6,862 nucleotides of DNA from Firmicutes bacterium UBA7523 (GTDB taxonomy: Bacteria > Bacillota > Dethiobacteria > Dethiobacterales > Dethiobacteraceae). The stretch is taken from positions 11,235-18,096 of the forward strand of contig DLMZ01000030.1 in assembly GCA_002479415.1 (NCBI GenBank). Reading direction: 5' to 3'. Shown here one piece after another: positions 1 to 5,657 of this stretch (position 1 is its first letter; every line of letters begins with the position of its first letter). The translations under genes were made by a program, and so were the position numbers. The notes below the pieces were generated by a model that was given only the letters and a program-made list of their open reading frames with translations, had not been told where the DNA came from and did not search any database.

Positions 1-3
1 AAC

Positions 4-23
4 TAGTTAAACTATATTAACTA
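4..23. repeat. AT-rich palindrome overlapping the -10 box, candidate operator
   Basis: TAGTTAA (4-10) and TTAACTA (17-23) form perfect 7-base inverted arms around a 6-base centre, and that centre is exactly the -10 hexamer of the leftward promoter. On the minus strand the motif TAGTT also recurs three times at 9-10 base intervals, about one helical turn. Such symmetry over a promoter is typical of a dimeric repressor site (MarR, GntR or similar), but no specific regulator can be named from the sequence. An AT-rich chance palindrome is the alternative. Confidence 0.45.
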
Positions 24-39
24 TACGCTGTTTTGTCAA
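11..39 (-). promoter_or_regulatory. near-consensus sigma-A promoter reading left out of the window
   Basis: On the minus strand TTGACA (34-39) is followed, after exactly 17 bases, by TATAGT (11-16). This is a perfect -35 box and a 5/6 match to the -10 box at ideal spacing. It lies only 18 bases beyond the trmL stop codon, so it should start transcription of the next leftward gene, which is outside the window. The -10 box sits in the centre of an inverted repeat, which suggests repression. I see no GC-rich terminator with a T run between trmL and this promoter, so operon readthrough into the next gene is also possible. Confidence 0.7.
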
Positions 40-57
40 GCAAATAGTTATTAAACA

Positions 58-516
58 TTATGCCATTTCAGGAAAACCCTGCTGACGCAAAGCTTCATAC
101 AAAACAACGGCAACAGCGTTTGATAAATTAAGAGAGCGCACGTTTTCTCCCATGGGAATACGGATACAGCGCTCCGGATAAGCGGAAAGCAGCTCCTCCG
201 GCAATCCGGCCGTTTCTTTGCCAAAAACTAAATAGTCATCCAAGCCATACTCAACGTCCGTATATAATCGGCGGCTTTTCGTAGTCATAAACCATAAGTT
301 CTTTCCCGGCACAGTCTTTAAAAAATCATCCAGGCTTCTATGCTTAACAAGCTTAAGATAATCCCAGTAATCCAGCCCTGCCCGGCGTAAATGGCGTTCA
401 TCAAGGGAAAAGCCTAGTGGTTCAACAAGATGCAACGCTGTTCCCGTAACAGCACATGTCCGCGATATATTCCCGGTGTTTGGCGGGATTTCCGGCTCTA
501 CGAGCACTATATTCAT
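58..516 (-). CDS. trmL: tRNA (cytidine/uridine-34-2'-O)-methyltransferase TrmL (YibK, SPOUT family)
   Basis: This SAM-dependent enzyme methylates the 2'-hydroxyl of wobble base 34 in the two tRNA(Leu) isoacceptors CAA and cmnm5UAA, acting in the cytosol as a dimer. The 152-residue protein is a complete minimal SPOUT domain. It has EPEIPPNTGNISR near residues 8-19, FGKETAGLP at 98-106, and the C-terminal knot segment RIPM...RSLNLSNAVAVVLYEA at 119-142, which forms the SAM site in YibK. Length and motifs match E. coli TrmL over its whole length. The ATG start at 514-516 overlaps the mnmH TGA in the four-base ATGA arrangement. A strong AGGAGGA ribosome binding site (523-529) lies 6 bases upstream, inside mnmH. 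It is the last gene of the leftward operon. Identity is very secure; substrate assignment is by family. Confidence 0.96.
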   Translation of the reverse strand: MNIVLVEPEIPPNTGNISRTCAVTGTALHLVEPLGFSLDERHLRRAGLDYWDYLKLVKHRSLDDFLKTVPGKNLWFMTTKSRRLYTDVEYGLDDYLVFGKETAGLPEELLSAYPERCIRIPMGENVRSLNLSNAVAVVLYEALRQQGFPEMA

Positions 517-1592
517 GCGTTATCCTCCTCCGGCAACGCGCTCCTTGTTTTTTGAAGATACGAGTCAATAACAGACAGAACCTCCCGTGCGCCTCGACAC
601 ACATCATCCACATTAATAATAGCTAAATAATCATCCTGCTTGCGACGTGAATCCCTGTAATAACGGTCATAGTATTCTTCACATAAAAAGGATGCTGCAC
701 TATTAATTTCACCCTGTCTAACCAGCTCAGCAAGCTCCGCGCACTTGTTTTTCCCTAAGCGTTTTTGCAAAGACATTACAGCAGCAGCTAATTCAGCATT
801 GTTTTCAGCCAAAACGCCCTGGTATTCGTCCACAATTCTCTCCACTCTTGTATCAAGAGCGGCTTCCAACAATATATGCTGTCCACCTAACATAGTCTGA
901 AAGAAAAAATCCGGGATTACTACTGGTCCGACACACTTTCCCTCTCCCTCAACAACTAGAAAGGCTGCATCCTTAAGCTTGTAGAGATCCAAAAAAAGTA
1001 AAGCCTCAAAATCCTTTTGGCTGCGAGGCTTTCCCCGTCCGACACTGCCAAAAGCTGAGCCCCGGTGGTTAGCCATGGCCTCCAAATCCAATGCAGGCAT
1101 ATTCAACTGCTGTAGCTCTTTAATAACCAAGGTTTTACCTACACCAGTCAATCCGTTTAAAACAATGACAGAAGCAGTAATTGCAGGGTCATTTAAAAAT
1201 CTATTCACCCGGCGGCGAAAAGCCTTGTAACCTCCAACTAACTGCAATGCCGGGTATCCCAATGCTTTTAACAAAGTAACAATGCTGTGGCTACGCATAC
1301 CGCCTCGCCAGCAATAAAGAACAATTTCTCGTCCTGCGGCGGCAGAAAGAATGCTCTCTACAAGTTCGGGCAATTTGACGGAAACCAGAGAAAGCCCTGC
1401 CATCTTCGCCTGTTCTATTCCCTCCTGCCAGTAGGCAGTGCCTACTAACTCCCTTTCTTGGTTATTCAATAAAGGGATATTAACGGCTCCCGGGATAGAA
1501 GCCTCTGTGTATTCTGCAGGAGAGCGCACATCAACTAAAAAGTACTTATCTATATTTTCAAGAAAATCATCAACACTCAGCAATGCTTTCAA
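513..1592 (-). CDS. mnmH: tRNA 2-selenouridine synthase MnmH (SelU/YbbB)
   Basis: MnmH replaces the sulfur of 2-thiouridine at wobble position 34 (tRNA Lys, Glu, Gln) with selenium through a geranylated intermediate, using selenophosphate from SelD. The 359-residue protein shows both expected parts. The N-terminal rhodanese domain has DVRSPAEY at 21-28 and the hallmark YCWRGGMRS at 93-101, with catalytic Cys94. The C-terminal P-loop domain has GLTGVGKT at 147-154 followed by DLEAMANHRGSAFG at 169-182. The length is normal for the family. The start is TTG at 1590-1592, with AGGAAGG (1602-1608) 9 bases upstream. No ATG, GTG or other TTG lies between it and the in-frame stop, and homology to rhodaneses begins right after it. 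The gene follows the lon-like gene by 30 bases and overlaps trmL by 4. Its presence implies that the cell makes selenophosphate, though no selD is in this window. Confidence 0.96.
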   Translation of the reverse strand: MKALLSVDDFLENIDKYFLVDVRSPAEYTEASIPGAVNIPLLNNQERELVGTAYWQEGIEQAKMAGLSLVSVKLPELVESILSAAAGREIVLYCWRGGMRSHSIVTLLKALGYPALQLVGGYKAFRRRVNRFLNDPAITASVIVLNGLTGVGKTLVIKELQQLNMPALDLEAMANHRGSAFGSVGRGKPRSQKDFEALLFLDLYKLKDAAFLVVEGEGKCVGPVVIPDFFFQTMLGGQHILLEAALDTRVERIVDEYQGVLAENNAELAAAVMSLQKRLGKNKCAELAELVRQGEINSAASFLCEEYYDRYYRDSRRKQDDYLAIINVDDVCRGAREVLSVIDSYLQKTRSALPEEDNA

Positions 1593-1601
1593 TGATCCAA
1601 T

Positions 1602-1608
1602 CCTTCCT
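1602..1608 (-). promoter_or_regulatory. ribosome binding site fixing the TTG start of mnmH
   Basis: AGGAAGG on the minus strand lies 9 bases before the TTG at 1590-1592. It supports TTG as the real start although no ATG is available. The nearest alternative is a rare ATT overlapping the site itself. Confidence 0.7.
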
Positions 1609-1621
1609 GGTCTTCTTAATG

Positions 1622-1640
1622 CCTAATGGCAACCATTAGG
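1622..1640 (-). repeat. perfect hairpin over the lon-like stop codon, before mnmH
   Basis: CCTAATGG and CCATTAGG are perfect 8-base inverted arms around a 3-base loop. The structure encodes the last residues (PNGCH) and TAG stop of the lon-like gene and ends 13 bases before the mnmH ribosome binding site. The bases after it are A-rich, not a T run, so it is not an intrinsic terminator. It could be an mRNA processing or stability element, or a modulator of translation passing from one cistron to the next. It could also be a chance repeat. Confidence 0.5.
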
Positions 1641-4058
1641 ACATACTGGGCCTTGTTCTTTATCTCCTTCTTCATCTTTGCCGAGCTGCTGTGACAAATT
1701 ATGAAACTTTTCCAGTTGAGCAGACACAAGCCCATAAACGGTATCTGCGGGATAGCCTCCACCAGGCTTCTGCACCCCTGCTTGAACTCCGGTCATAATT
1801 TCAATGCCTTCATCGATGGTTGCAACCGGATATATATGAAACTTACCTTCCCTCACCGCATCCACCACTTCATCAGAAAGATTCAAATTCTTAACATTTT
1901 GTGCCGGCAATATTACACCTTGCTTGCCTGTGAGTCCAATAAGCTTGCAGGCTTTATAAAACCCTTCAACCTTATATGTAGCGCCGCCAATGGGCTGAAT
2001 TTCTCCCCGCTGGTTTACCGATCCAGTTACGCCAATATCCTGTCTGAGAGGCAAACCGGAAAGGCTTGAAAGAATAGCATAAAGCTCGGTACTGGAAGCG
2101 CTGTCCCCATCGACACCGGAATATAATTGTTCAAATGTTAGGCTTGCCGACAGTGTCATTGGGCGCTCCTGAGCAAACTTAGATGCAAGAAATCCATTTA
2201 ACGTAAGCAGCCCTTTGTCATGGAGTTGCCCACTCATTTTAGTTTCCCGCTCAATATTTATAATGCCCTGTTTCCCCAAATATGTAACAGCTGTTATCCT
2301 GGATGGCCGCCCAAATACATAATCCCCATTATTTAATACGGAAAGGCCGTTAACTTGGCCTATTTTGCTGCCGTCCACATCTATTAGAATAGTCCCCTCA
2401 TCCAATAGCTCCTGCAGCTTCTGTTCATACTTGTCTGAGCGATACACTTTTTCCTCAATAGCCCTCTTAACATGTTCGCCATTGATGATATCATCATTTG
2501 TCATTTGTGCCCATGCATCAGCCTCATAAATGATTTCCACAATCTCATTAAACCTGGCGCTTAGCTTACTCTGATGATCTGCCAATCGAGCGCTGTACTC
2601 TACCAAACGGGCTACGGCGGTACGATCAAAATGACGAACACCATCCCTTTCTGAATGAGTGGCAATGAAACTGGCCATCTGGGTCATGTTCTCACGATTA
2701 CCTGACATCTCCGTATCAAAATCCGCTTTCACCTTAAACAACTTACGGAAATCTTCATCCAAATGATAAAGAGCCTTATATATAGCAGGGCTGCCGATTA
2801 AAACAACTTTTACATCCACAGGGATAGCTTGAGGACGCAAAGAGGACATGGCTAAAAGGCCAAAGTGCTCTCCCAAATTCTCCATGCAAATTTCCCCTGT
2901 TCTTAGCACCCGTTTCAGACCTTCCCACGCTCCGGGGCTAGACAAAACATCCCTAATTTGCAAAAGAAGATACCCTCCGTTGGCTTTTAACAATGAACCA
3001 CCTTTAATCATGGTGTAATCAGTAGTCATCATTCCCATTTTACTCTCATATTCGACTCGACCAATCAGATTATAATAAGTGGGATTGGTTTCAAAGACTA
3101 CCGGTGCCCCTATAGTATCCTTATTATCCACAACAAGGTTTACACGGTATTTATGTCCCTGGTCTCCCTTTCGCTTCATCCATGGGAACATATTTGCTTC
3201 ATCTTCATCTTCTCCGCGAAATTCCTCTAAGCTATTTAAGTTATCTTTTTGCACCTCATCCAAATACCTTTTTACCGCTTCTTCTTTACCATAACGTTCT
3301 TTCAATTCATCAATTAGATAGCCTACTGCAAACAGGCCAATTTTATTTTCTAGGTCTTTAATCTTATTTTTCATTTCCCGTTCTGCAGCTTGGATTTTCC
3401 TCATTATTTGTATAGCCTTGAGCTGAATTTCACCTGATTTTCGCTCAAACCCATCTTTTACTTCATCCGGCAGAGCTTCGAACTCCTCGTTCGACATTTC
3501 CTTATCGTCCTTCAGAGGAATACTAACAAATCCGGTGCTTGCCTTCTTTAATATAAAACCTTGCTCTAAAGCATTACTAGTCAACTCATCCAAAAGCTCA
3601 GTTCTAGTTTCCTGATAATTTTTAAATATCTCGGCCTTTTCCCTGCCGTAGTCATCTGTATCAAAAGCCTTAGGAATCTCCAATTTTAATGACTCAACAA
3701 GCTCTGCCATATCTTTGGCAAACTGAGCCCCCTGACCACAAGGCAACCTTAATGACATGGGCTGACCAGGGTTTTCAAAATTATAAACATAGCACCAGTC
3801 ATCAGGCGGTCTTTCTGTTCCTGCTACCTCGTTAACAAGCGTCTGTGCACAGGAAAGCTTTCCTGTGCCGGTCAAGCCAGTCATAAAAATATTATACCCT
3901 TGGCGTTTAATAGCCAAACCAAACTCCATGGCTCGTACCGCCCGCTCCTGACCAATAATCCCCTCCAGTGGAGGAAGTGATTCTGTTGTTTCAAATTCAA
4001 ATTGCTCAGGATTACAAAAGGAGCGCAATTCTTCCGGCTTTAGCGTTCTATGTTTCAA
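1623..4058 (-). CDS. Lon-family serine protease, LonC/AAA_32 type with degenerate ATPase site
   Basis: This cytosolic 811-residue protease is related to Meiothermus LonC and E. coli YcbZ rather than to classical LonA. The N-terminal AAA-like module begins near residue 29 (GIIGQERA at 33-40) and carries a P-loop-like GLTGTGKLS at 61-69. Here Leu68 replaces the usual Thr/Ser after the lysine. The expected Walker B strand (GGYLLLQIRD, 361-370) lacks an Asp-Glu pair. A charged, probably coiled-coil insert spans about 185-295. The C-terminal Lon protease domain (about 550-757) has catalytic Ser653 in GDSAS and Lys696 in GGATYKVEGF. Their 43-residue spacing is that known for LonC. The last residues are an unusual CPNGCH. 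The start is TTG at 4056-4058, with GAGGGGG 7 bases upstream. The codon just before it is an in-frame stop, so no longer start exists. It overlaps ttcA by 4 bases. Protease identity is secure; ATP independence is inferred. Confidence 0.93.
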   Translation of the reverse strand: MKHRTLKPEELRSFCNPEQFEFETTESLPPLEGIIGQERAVRAMEFGLAIKRQGYNIFMTGLTGTGKLSCAQTLVNEVAGTERPPDDWCYVYNFENPGQPMSLRLPCGQGAQFAKDMAELVESLKLEIPKAFDTDDYGREKAEIFKNYQETRTELLDELTSNALEQGFILKKASTGFVSIPLKDDKEMSNEEFEALPDEVKDGFERKSGEIQLKAIQIMRKIQAAEREMKNKIKDLENKIGLFAVGYLIDELKERYGKEEAVKRYLDEVQKDNLNSLEEFRGEDEDEANMFPWMKRKGDQGHKYRVNLVVDNKDTIGAPVVFETNPTYYNLIGRVEYESKMGMMTTDYTMIKGGSLLKANGGYLLLQIRDVLSSPGAWEGLKRVLRTGEICMENLGEHFGLLAMSSLRPQAIPVDVKVVLIGSPAIYKALYHLDEDFRKLFKVKADFDTEMSGNRENMTQMASFIATHSERDGVRHFDRTAVARLVEYSARLADHQSKLSARFNEIVEIIYEADAWAQMTNDDIINGEHVKRAIEEKVYRSDKYEQKLQELLDEGTILIDVDGSKIGQVNGLSVLNNGDYVFGRPSRITAVTYLGKQGIINIERETKMSGQLHDKGLLTLNGFLASKFAQERPMTLSASLTFEQLYSGVDGDSASSTELYAILSSLSGLPLRQDIGVTGSVNQRGEIQPIGGATYKVEGFYKACKLIGLTGKQGVILPAQNVKNLNLSDEVVDAVREGKFHIYPVATIDEGIEIMTGVQAGVQKPGGGYPADTVYGLVSAQLEKFHNLSQQLGKDEEGDKEQGPVCPNGCH

Positions 4059-4894
4059 TCAGATTCCCCCTCGCTTGTTTCATCCTTTCTATTTCCCGCC
4101 GAACTCTCAAATTCCTTCCCCTTTTTATTCCAAAATTCGGCAGTCTTTTTTCTAAACTCATGTCCAGGCGGTATAGCAGGCCAACGGCATACCTCTCCTC
4201 CATCCCGCATGGCAGCCGCCAAACTATCATAAATATGACGGTTATCCCGGGTCATATTCTTAATCATTTCTTTTACAACCGCCCGCATTGACCGTCCTGC
4301 CATGGGACAGGGAGTATCCACAGGAGTATAAGGCAGTAGCTTGCCCGCCTTCTTTATTTCTGACTCCCGGAAGTAAATAAGAGGACGGATTACAGTAACA
4401 CAGGTACGATCCAAAAAAGACTTCGGCTGAAACGTCTTAACCTGACCTGAATAAAGCTGTGACATAAGAAAAGTTTCCACCGCGTCATCATGATGATGAG
4501 CCAGCGCCACTTTATTAAAATTATTCTTCACCGCAAAATCATTAACGAAAGCCCGGCGCAAATAAGCACATTGCGCGCACGGATTCTGCCGTTCATGGTT
4601 AAATGCCGCCTGGAAAATGCTTGTACGCTTCAGATAAAAAGAAACACCAAGTGTTTCACAAAGCTCCTCCATGGGAGAAGCATCAAAGTCTGCTTCAAAC
4701 CCTTGATCCACATGGAGCGCAGCCAAATCAAACTTAAACGGCACCTGCTCTTGCAAAGCTTTCATAGCATATAACAAAAACGCGGAATCCTTGCCCCCAG
4801 ATAACCCAACCAACACCCGGTCACCCGCGGAAAGCATATCAAATTCGATAATAGCCCGTACTACTCTTCTTGTAATCCATTTAGGTATTTTCAT
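4055..4894 (-). CDS. ttcA: TtcA-family tRNA 2-thiocytidine (s2C32) synthetase
   Basis: TtcA-type enzymes adenylate and thiolate cytidine 32 in the anticodon loop of certain tRNAs, using ATP and a [4Fe-4S] cluster in the cytosol. The 279-residue protein has the PP-loop ATP-binding motif SGGKDS at 32-37. It also has the cluster cysteine pair PCAQC at 105-109, the ALAHHHDDAVET segment at 130-141, and a third cysteine at 196 in DTPCPM. This matches the three cysteines needed by E. coli TtcA. The tail from about 240 is strongly charged and low in complexity, with no motif. The ATG start at 4892-4894 has AGGGAGG (4902-4908) 7 bases upstream. It is the first clear gene of the leftward operon, and its TGA overlaps the TTG start of the Lon-like gene. 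A related TtcA/TtuA-type thiolase with another tRNA target is possible, so family is more certain than the exact base. Confidence 0.88.
   Translation of the reverse strand: MKIPKWITRRVVRAIIEFDMLSAGDRVLVGLSGGKDSAFLLYAMKALQEQVPFKFDLAALHVDQGFEADFDASPMEELCETLGVSFYLKRTSIFQAAFNHERQNPCAQCAYLRRAFVNDFAVKNNFNKVALAHHHDDAVETFLMSQLYSGQVKTFQPKSFLDRTCVTVIRPLIYFRESEIKKAGKLLPYTPVDTPCPMAGRSMRAVVKEMIKNMTRDNRHIYDSLAAAMRDGGEVCRWPAIPPGHEFRKKTAEFWNKKGKEFESSAGNRKDETSEGESD
4066..4072 (-). promoter_or_regulatory. ribosome binding site fixing the TTG start of the Lon-like gene
   Basis: GAGGGGG on the minus strand sits 7 bases before TTG (4056-4058), inside the end of ttcA. Because TGA (4059-4061) directly precedes the TTG in frame, and the next in-frame ATG is about 45 codons in, past conserved sequence, the TTG is the only sensible start. 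Confidence 0.75.
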
Positions 4895-4956
4895 GCCAGC
4901 GCCTCCCTAACAGCAGATACGGCAATATCATACCACACATCGAGCAACTGTTCCAT
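4891..4956 (-). CDS. possible 21-residue coupled small ORF or gene remnant before ttcA
   Basis: An ATG at 4954-4956 opens a 21-codon frame (MEQLLDVWYDIAVSAVREAL then Ala) whose TGA overlaps the ttcA ATG as ATGA, the same four-base coupling used elsewhere in this operon. A weak AAGG (4965-4968) lies 8 bases upstream. The frame is open further, back to a TAG at 5017-5019. That is 41 sense codons with protein-like composition and a repeated WYELAV/WYDIAV pattern suggesting amphipathic helix. No ATG occurs in the extension; TTG at 4975-4977 is the only alternative start. It contains the ttcA ribosome binding site. It may be a leader peptide, a small real protein, or the 3' end of a lost gene. I do not recognise it. 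Confidence 0.35.
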   Translation of the reverse strand: MEQLLDVWYDIAVSAVREALA

Positions 4957-4984
4957 AACCGCGGCCTTAATACCCAAAGCAATA

Positions 4985-5012
4985 ACAGCAAGCTCATACC
5001 AGAGCTTGCTGT
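4985..5012. repeat. perfect 11-base-pair hairpin upstream of ttcA
   Basis: ACAGCAAGCTC (4985-4995) and GAGCTTGCTGT (5002-5012) are perfect inverted arms with a 6-base loop. On the minus strand, in the leader direction of ttcA, it is followed by TATTGCTTTGG, which is only weakly T-rich. In the other direction there is no T run. It is therefore not a convincing terminator, but it is the strongest structure in the divergent region. It could be an attenuator, a processing site or a remnant of an earlier terminator. Confidence 0.55.
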
Positions 5013-5077
5013 CAGCCTAATAAACCCTAATTCTTAAGTTTAATAAATATAATTAAGCAAAAAATTCTATTTCTACC

Positions 5078-5099
5078 AACAGAATGAGCATTTTCTGTT
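5078..5099. repeat. inverted repeat AACAGAA-N8-TTCTGTT, candidate regulator site
   Basis: Perfect 7-base arms at 5078-5084 and 5093-5099 are separated by 8 bases, a geometry placing the half-sites 15 bases apart. It sits 9 bases upstream of the -35 box of the ECF-type promoter and in the likely promoter region of the leftward operon. It could be an operator for either side. No known regulator consensus is recognised. In AT-rich DNA a chance origin is possible. Confidence 0.35.
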
Positions 5100-5107
5100 A
5101 AAATATA

Positions 5108-5136
5108 TGTAACTTTTCCATAGCCTAATCCGTTTA
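5108..5136 (+). promoter_or_regulatory. ECF-type promoter, probably autoregulatory for the sigma gene
   Basis: TGTAAC (5108-5113) followed by TTTT, a spacer of 17 bases, then CGTTTA (5131-5136) closely follows the general ECF pattern of an AAC-containing -35 box and a CGT-type -10 box, as in SigX, SigM and SigW promoters of Bacillus. Transcription would start near 5143 and give a short leader containing the GGAAGGGGGG ribosome binding site. A weak housekeeping -10 (TAAAAT, 5099-5104) lies just upstream, with a poor -35. Confidence 0.65.
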
Positions 5137-5156
5137 TTTAGGGAAGGGGGGTCGGA

Positions 5157-5657
5157 ATGAAAACTAATTCATTAGACGCTGTCTACAGAACCTATATCAA
5201 TGATTTGTATCAATATTTGCTGCGTCTTTCACGCAGCCCCCAAACAGCTGAAGACTTGGTTCAAGATACATTTATTAAGGCTTACGATTACCTTGACAGC
5301 TATGAAGGGGAAACGATCCGGCCCTGGCTTTTTCGCGTAGCATACAACTCCTATATTGACTGGTATCGCAAAGAACATCGGCAAATCCAAACAGACCCTG
5401 CTATCTTGGCAAATATTAATATAAGCTTAGAGCCAAGCCCAGAAGAGAGTCTGCTGCAAAAGGAACGGATAGCAATTTGGCAAAAAGCCGTTGAAACACT
5501 ACCTGAAAGCAGCCGCCAAGTTGTTATATTAAGAGATTATTACGGGTTTACTTATCATGAAATAACCTACATTTTAGGAATTAGCCTGAGCAATGTGAAA
5601 GTTAAACTATTTAGAGCACGAAAAAAAATAAAGGAGGAGATAAAAAATGACCTGTAG
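5157..5657 (+). CDS. ECF-family RNA polymerase sigma factor
   Basis: This 166-residue group 4 sigma factor directs RNA polymerase to a small regulon in response to an extracytoplasmic signal. Region 2 covers about 8-75, with the core-binding segment AEDLVQDTFIKAYDYLDSYE (31-50) and the -10-recognising segment RPWLFRVAYNSYIDWYRKEHR (55-75). After a linker, region 4 covers about 108-160, with the LPESSRQVVILRDYYGFTYHEI stretch and the helix-turn-helix around ITYILGISLSNVKVKLFRAR (136-155). There is no region 1 or 3, as usual. The ATG at 5157 has a strong GGAAGGGGGG ribosome binding site. The gene overlaps the anti-sigma gene by 11 bases, so the two are translationally coupled. An ECF-like promoter just upstream suggests positive autoregulation. 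The class (SigM/SigW/SigX-like) cannot be assigned exactly by eye. Confidence 0.95.
   Translation: MKTNSLDAVYRTYINDLYQYLLRLSRSPQTAEDLVQDTFIKAYDYLDSYEGETIRPWLFRVAYNSYIDWYRKEHRQIQTDPAILANINISLEPSPEESLLQKERIAIWQKAVETLPESSRQVVILRDYYGFTYHEITYILGISLSNVKVKLFRARKKIKEEIKNDL

Larger units (their letters stand above)
4957..5107. other. divergent intergenic region between the ttcA operon and the ECF sigma gene
   Basis: The space between ttcA and the sigma gene is 262 bases, and its middle (5020-5110) is very AT-rich. It must hold the start of the leftward operon, but I found no convincing minus-strand promoter. TTAACA at 5096-5101 and TTGCTT near 5055 are possible -35 boxes without a good -10 at the right distance. 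Besides the short frame and the hairpin, it holds the AACAGAA inverted repeat and, at its right end, the ECF-type promoter. Confidence 0.4.

Noticed and set aside
1701..2069. 122-codon plus-strand frame inside the Lon-like gene
   Set aside because: It lies wholly opposite the conserved protease domain, has no good ribosome binding site or recognisable motif, and is explained as a shadow frame.
3968..4291. 107-codon plus-strand frame across the lon/ttcA junction
   Set aside because: It is antisense to two well-supported genes, with composition unlike a folded protein.
4490..4774. 94-codon plus-strand frame inside ttcA
   Set aside because: It is antisense to the TtcA core motifs and has no supporting signal.
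4867..4998. Minus-strand frame starting ATG at 4998 (hydrophobic, Leu-rich) and running into ttcA
   Set aside because: It has no ribosome binding site and an Arg/Cys-rich chance-like tail, and it overlaps the ttcA start in another frame. The alternative frame ending in the ATGA overlap looks more protein-like.
4985..5020. Intrinsic terminator call for the 11-bp hairpin
   Set aside because: Neither direction has a proper T run directly after the stem, and no gene converges on it.
4895..5156. Riboswitch or T-box in the ttcA leader
   Set aside because: No T-box NGGUGGNACCGCG-like segment or other known riboswitch core was visible; only simple hairpins are present.
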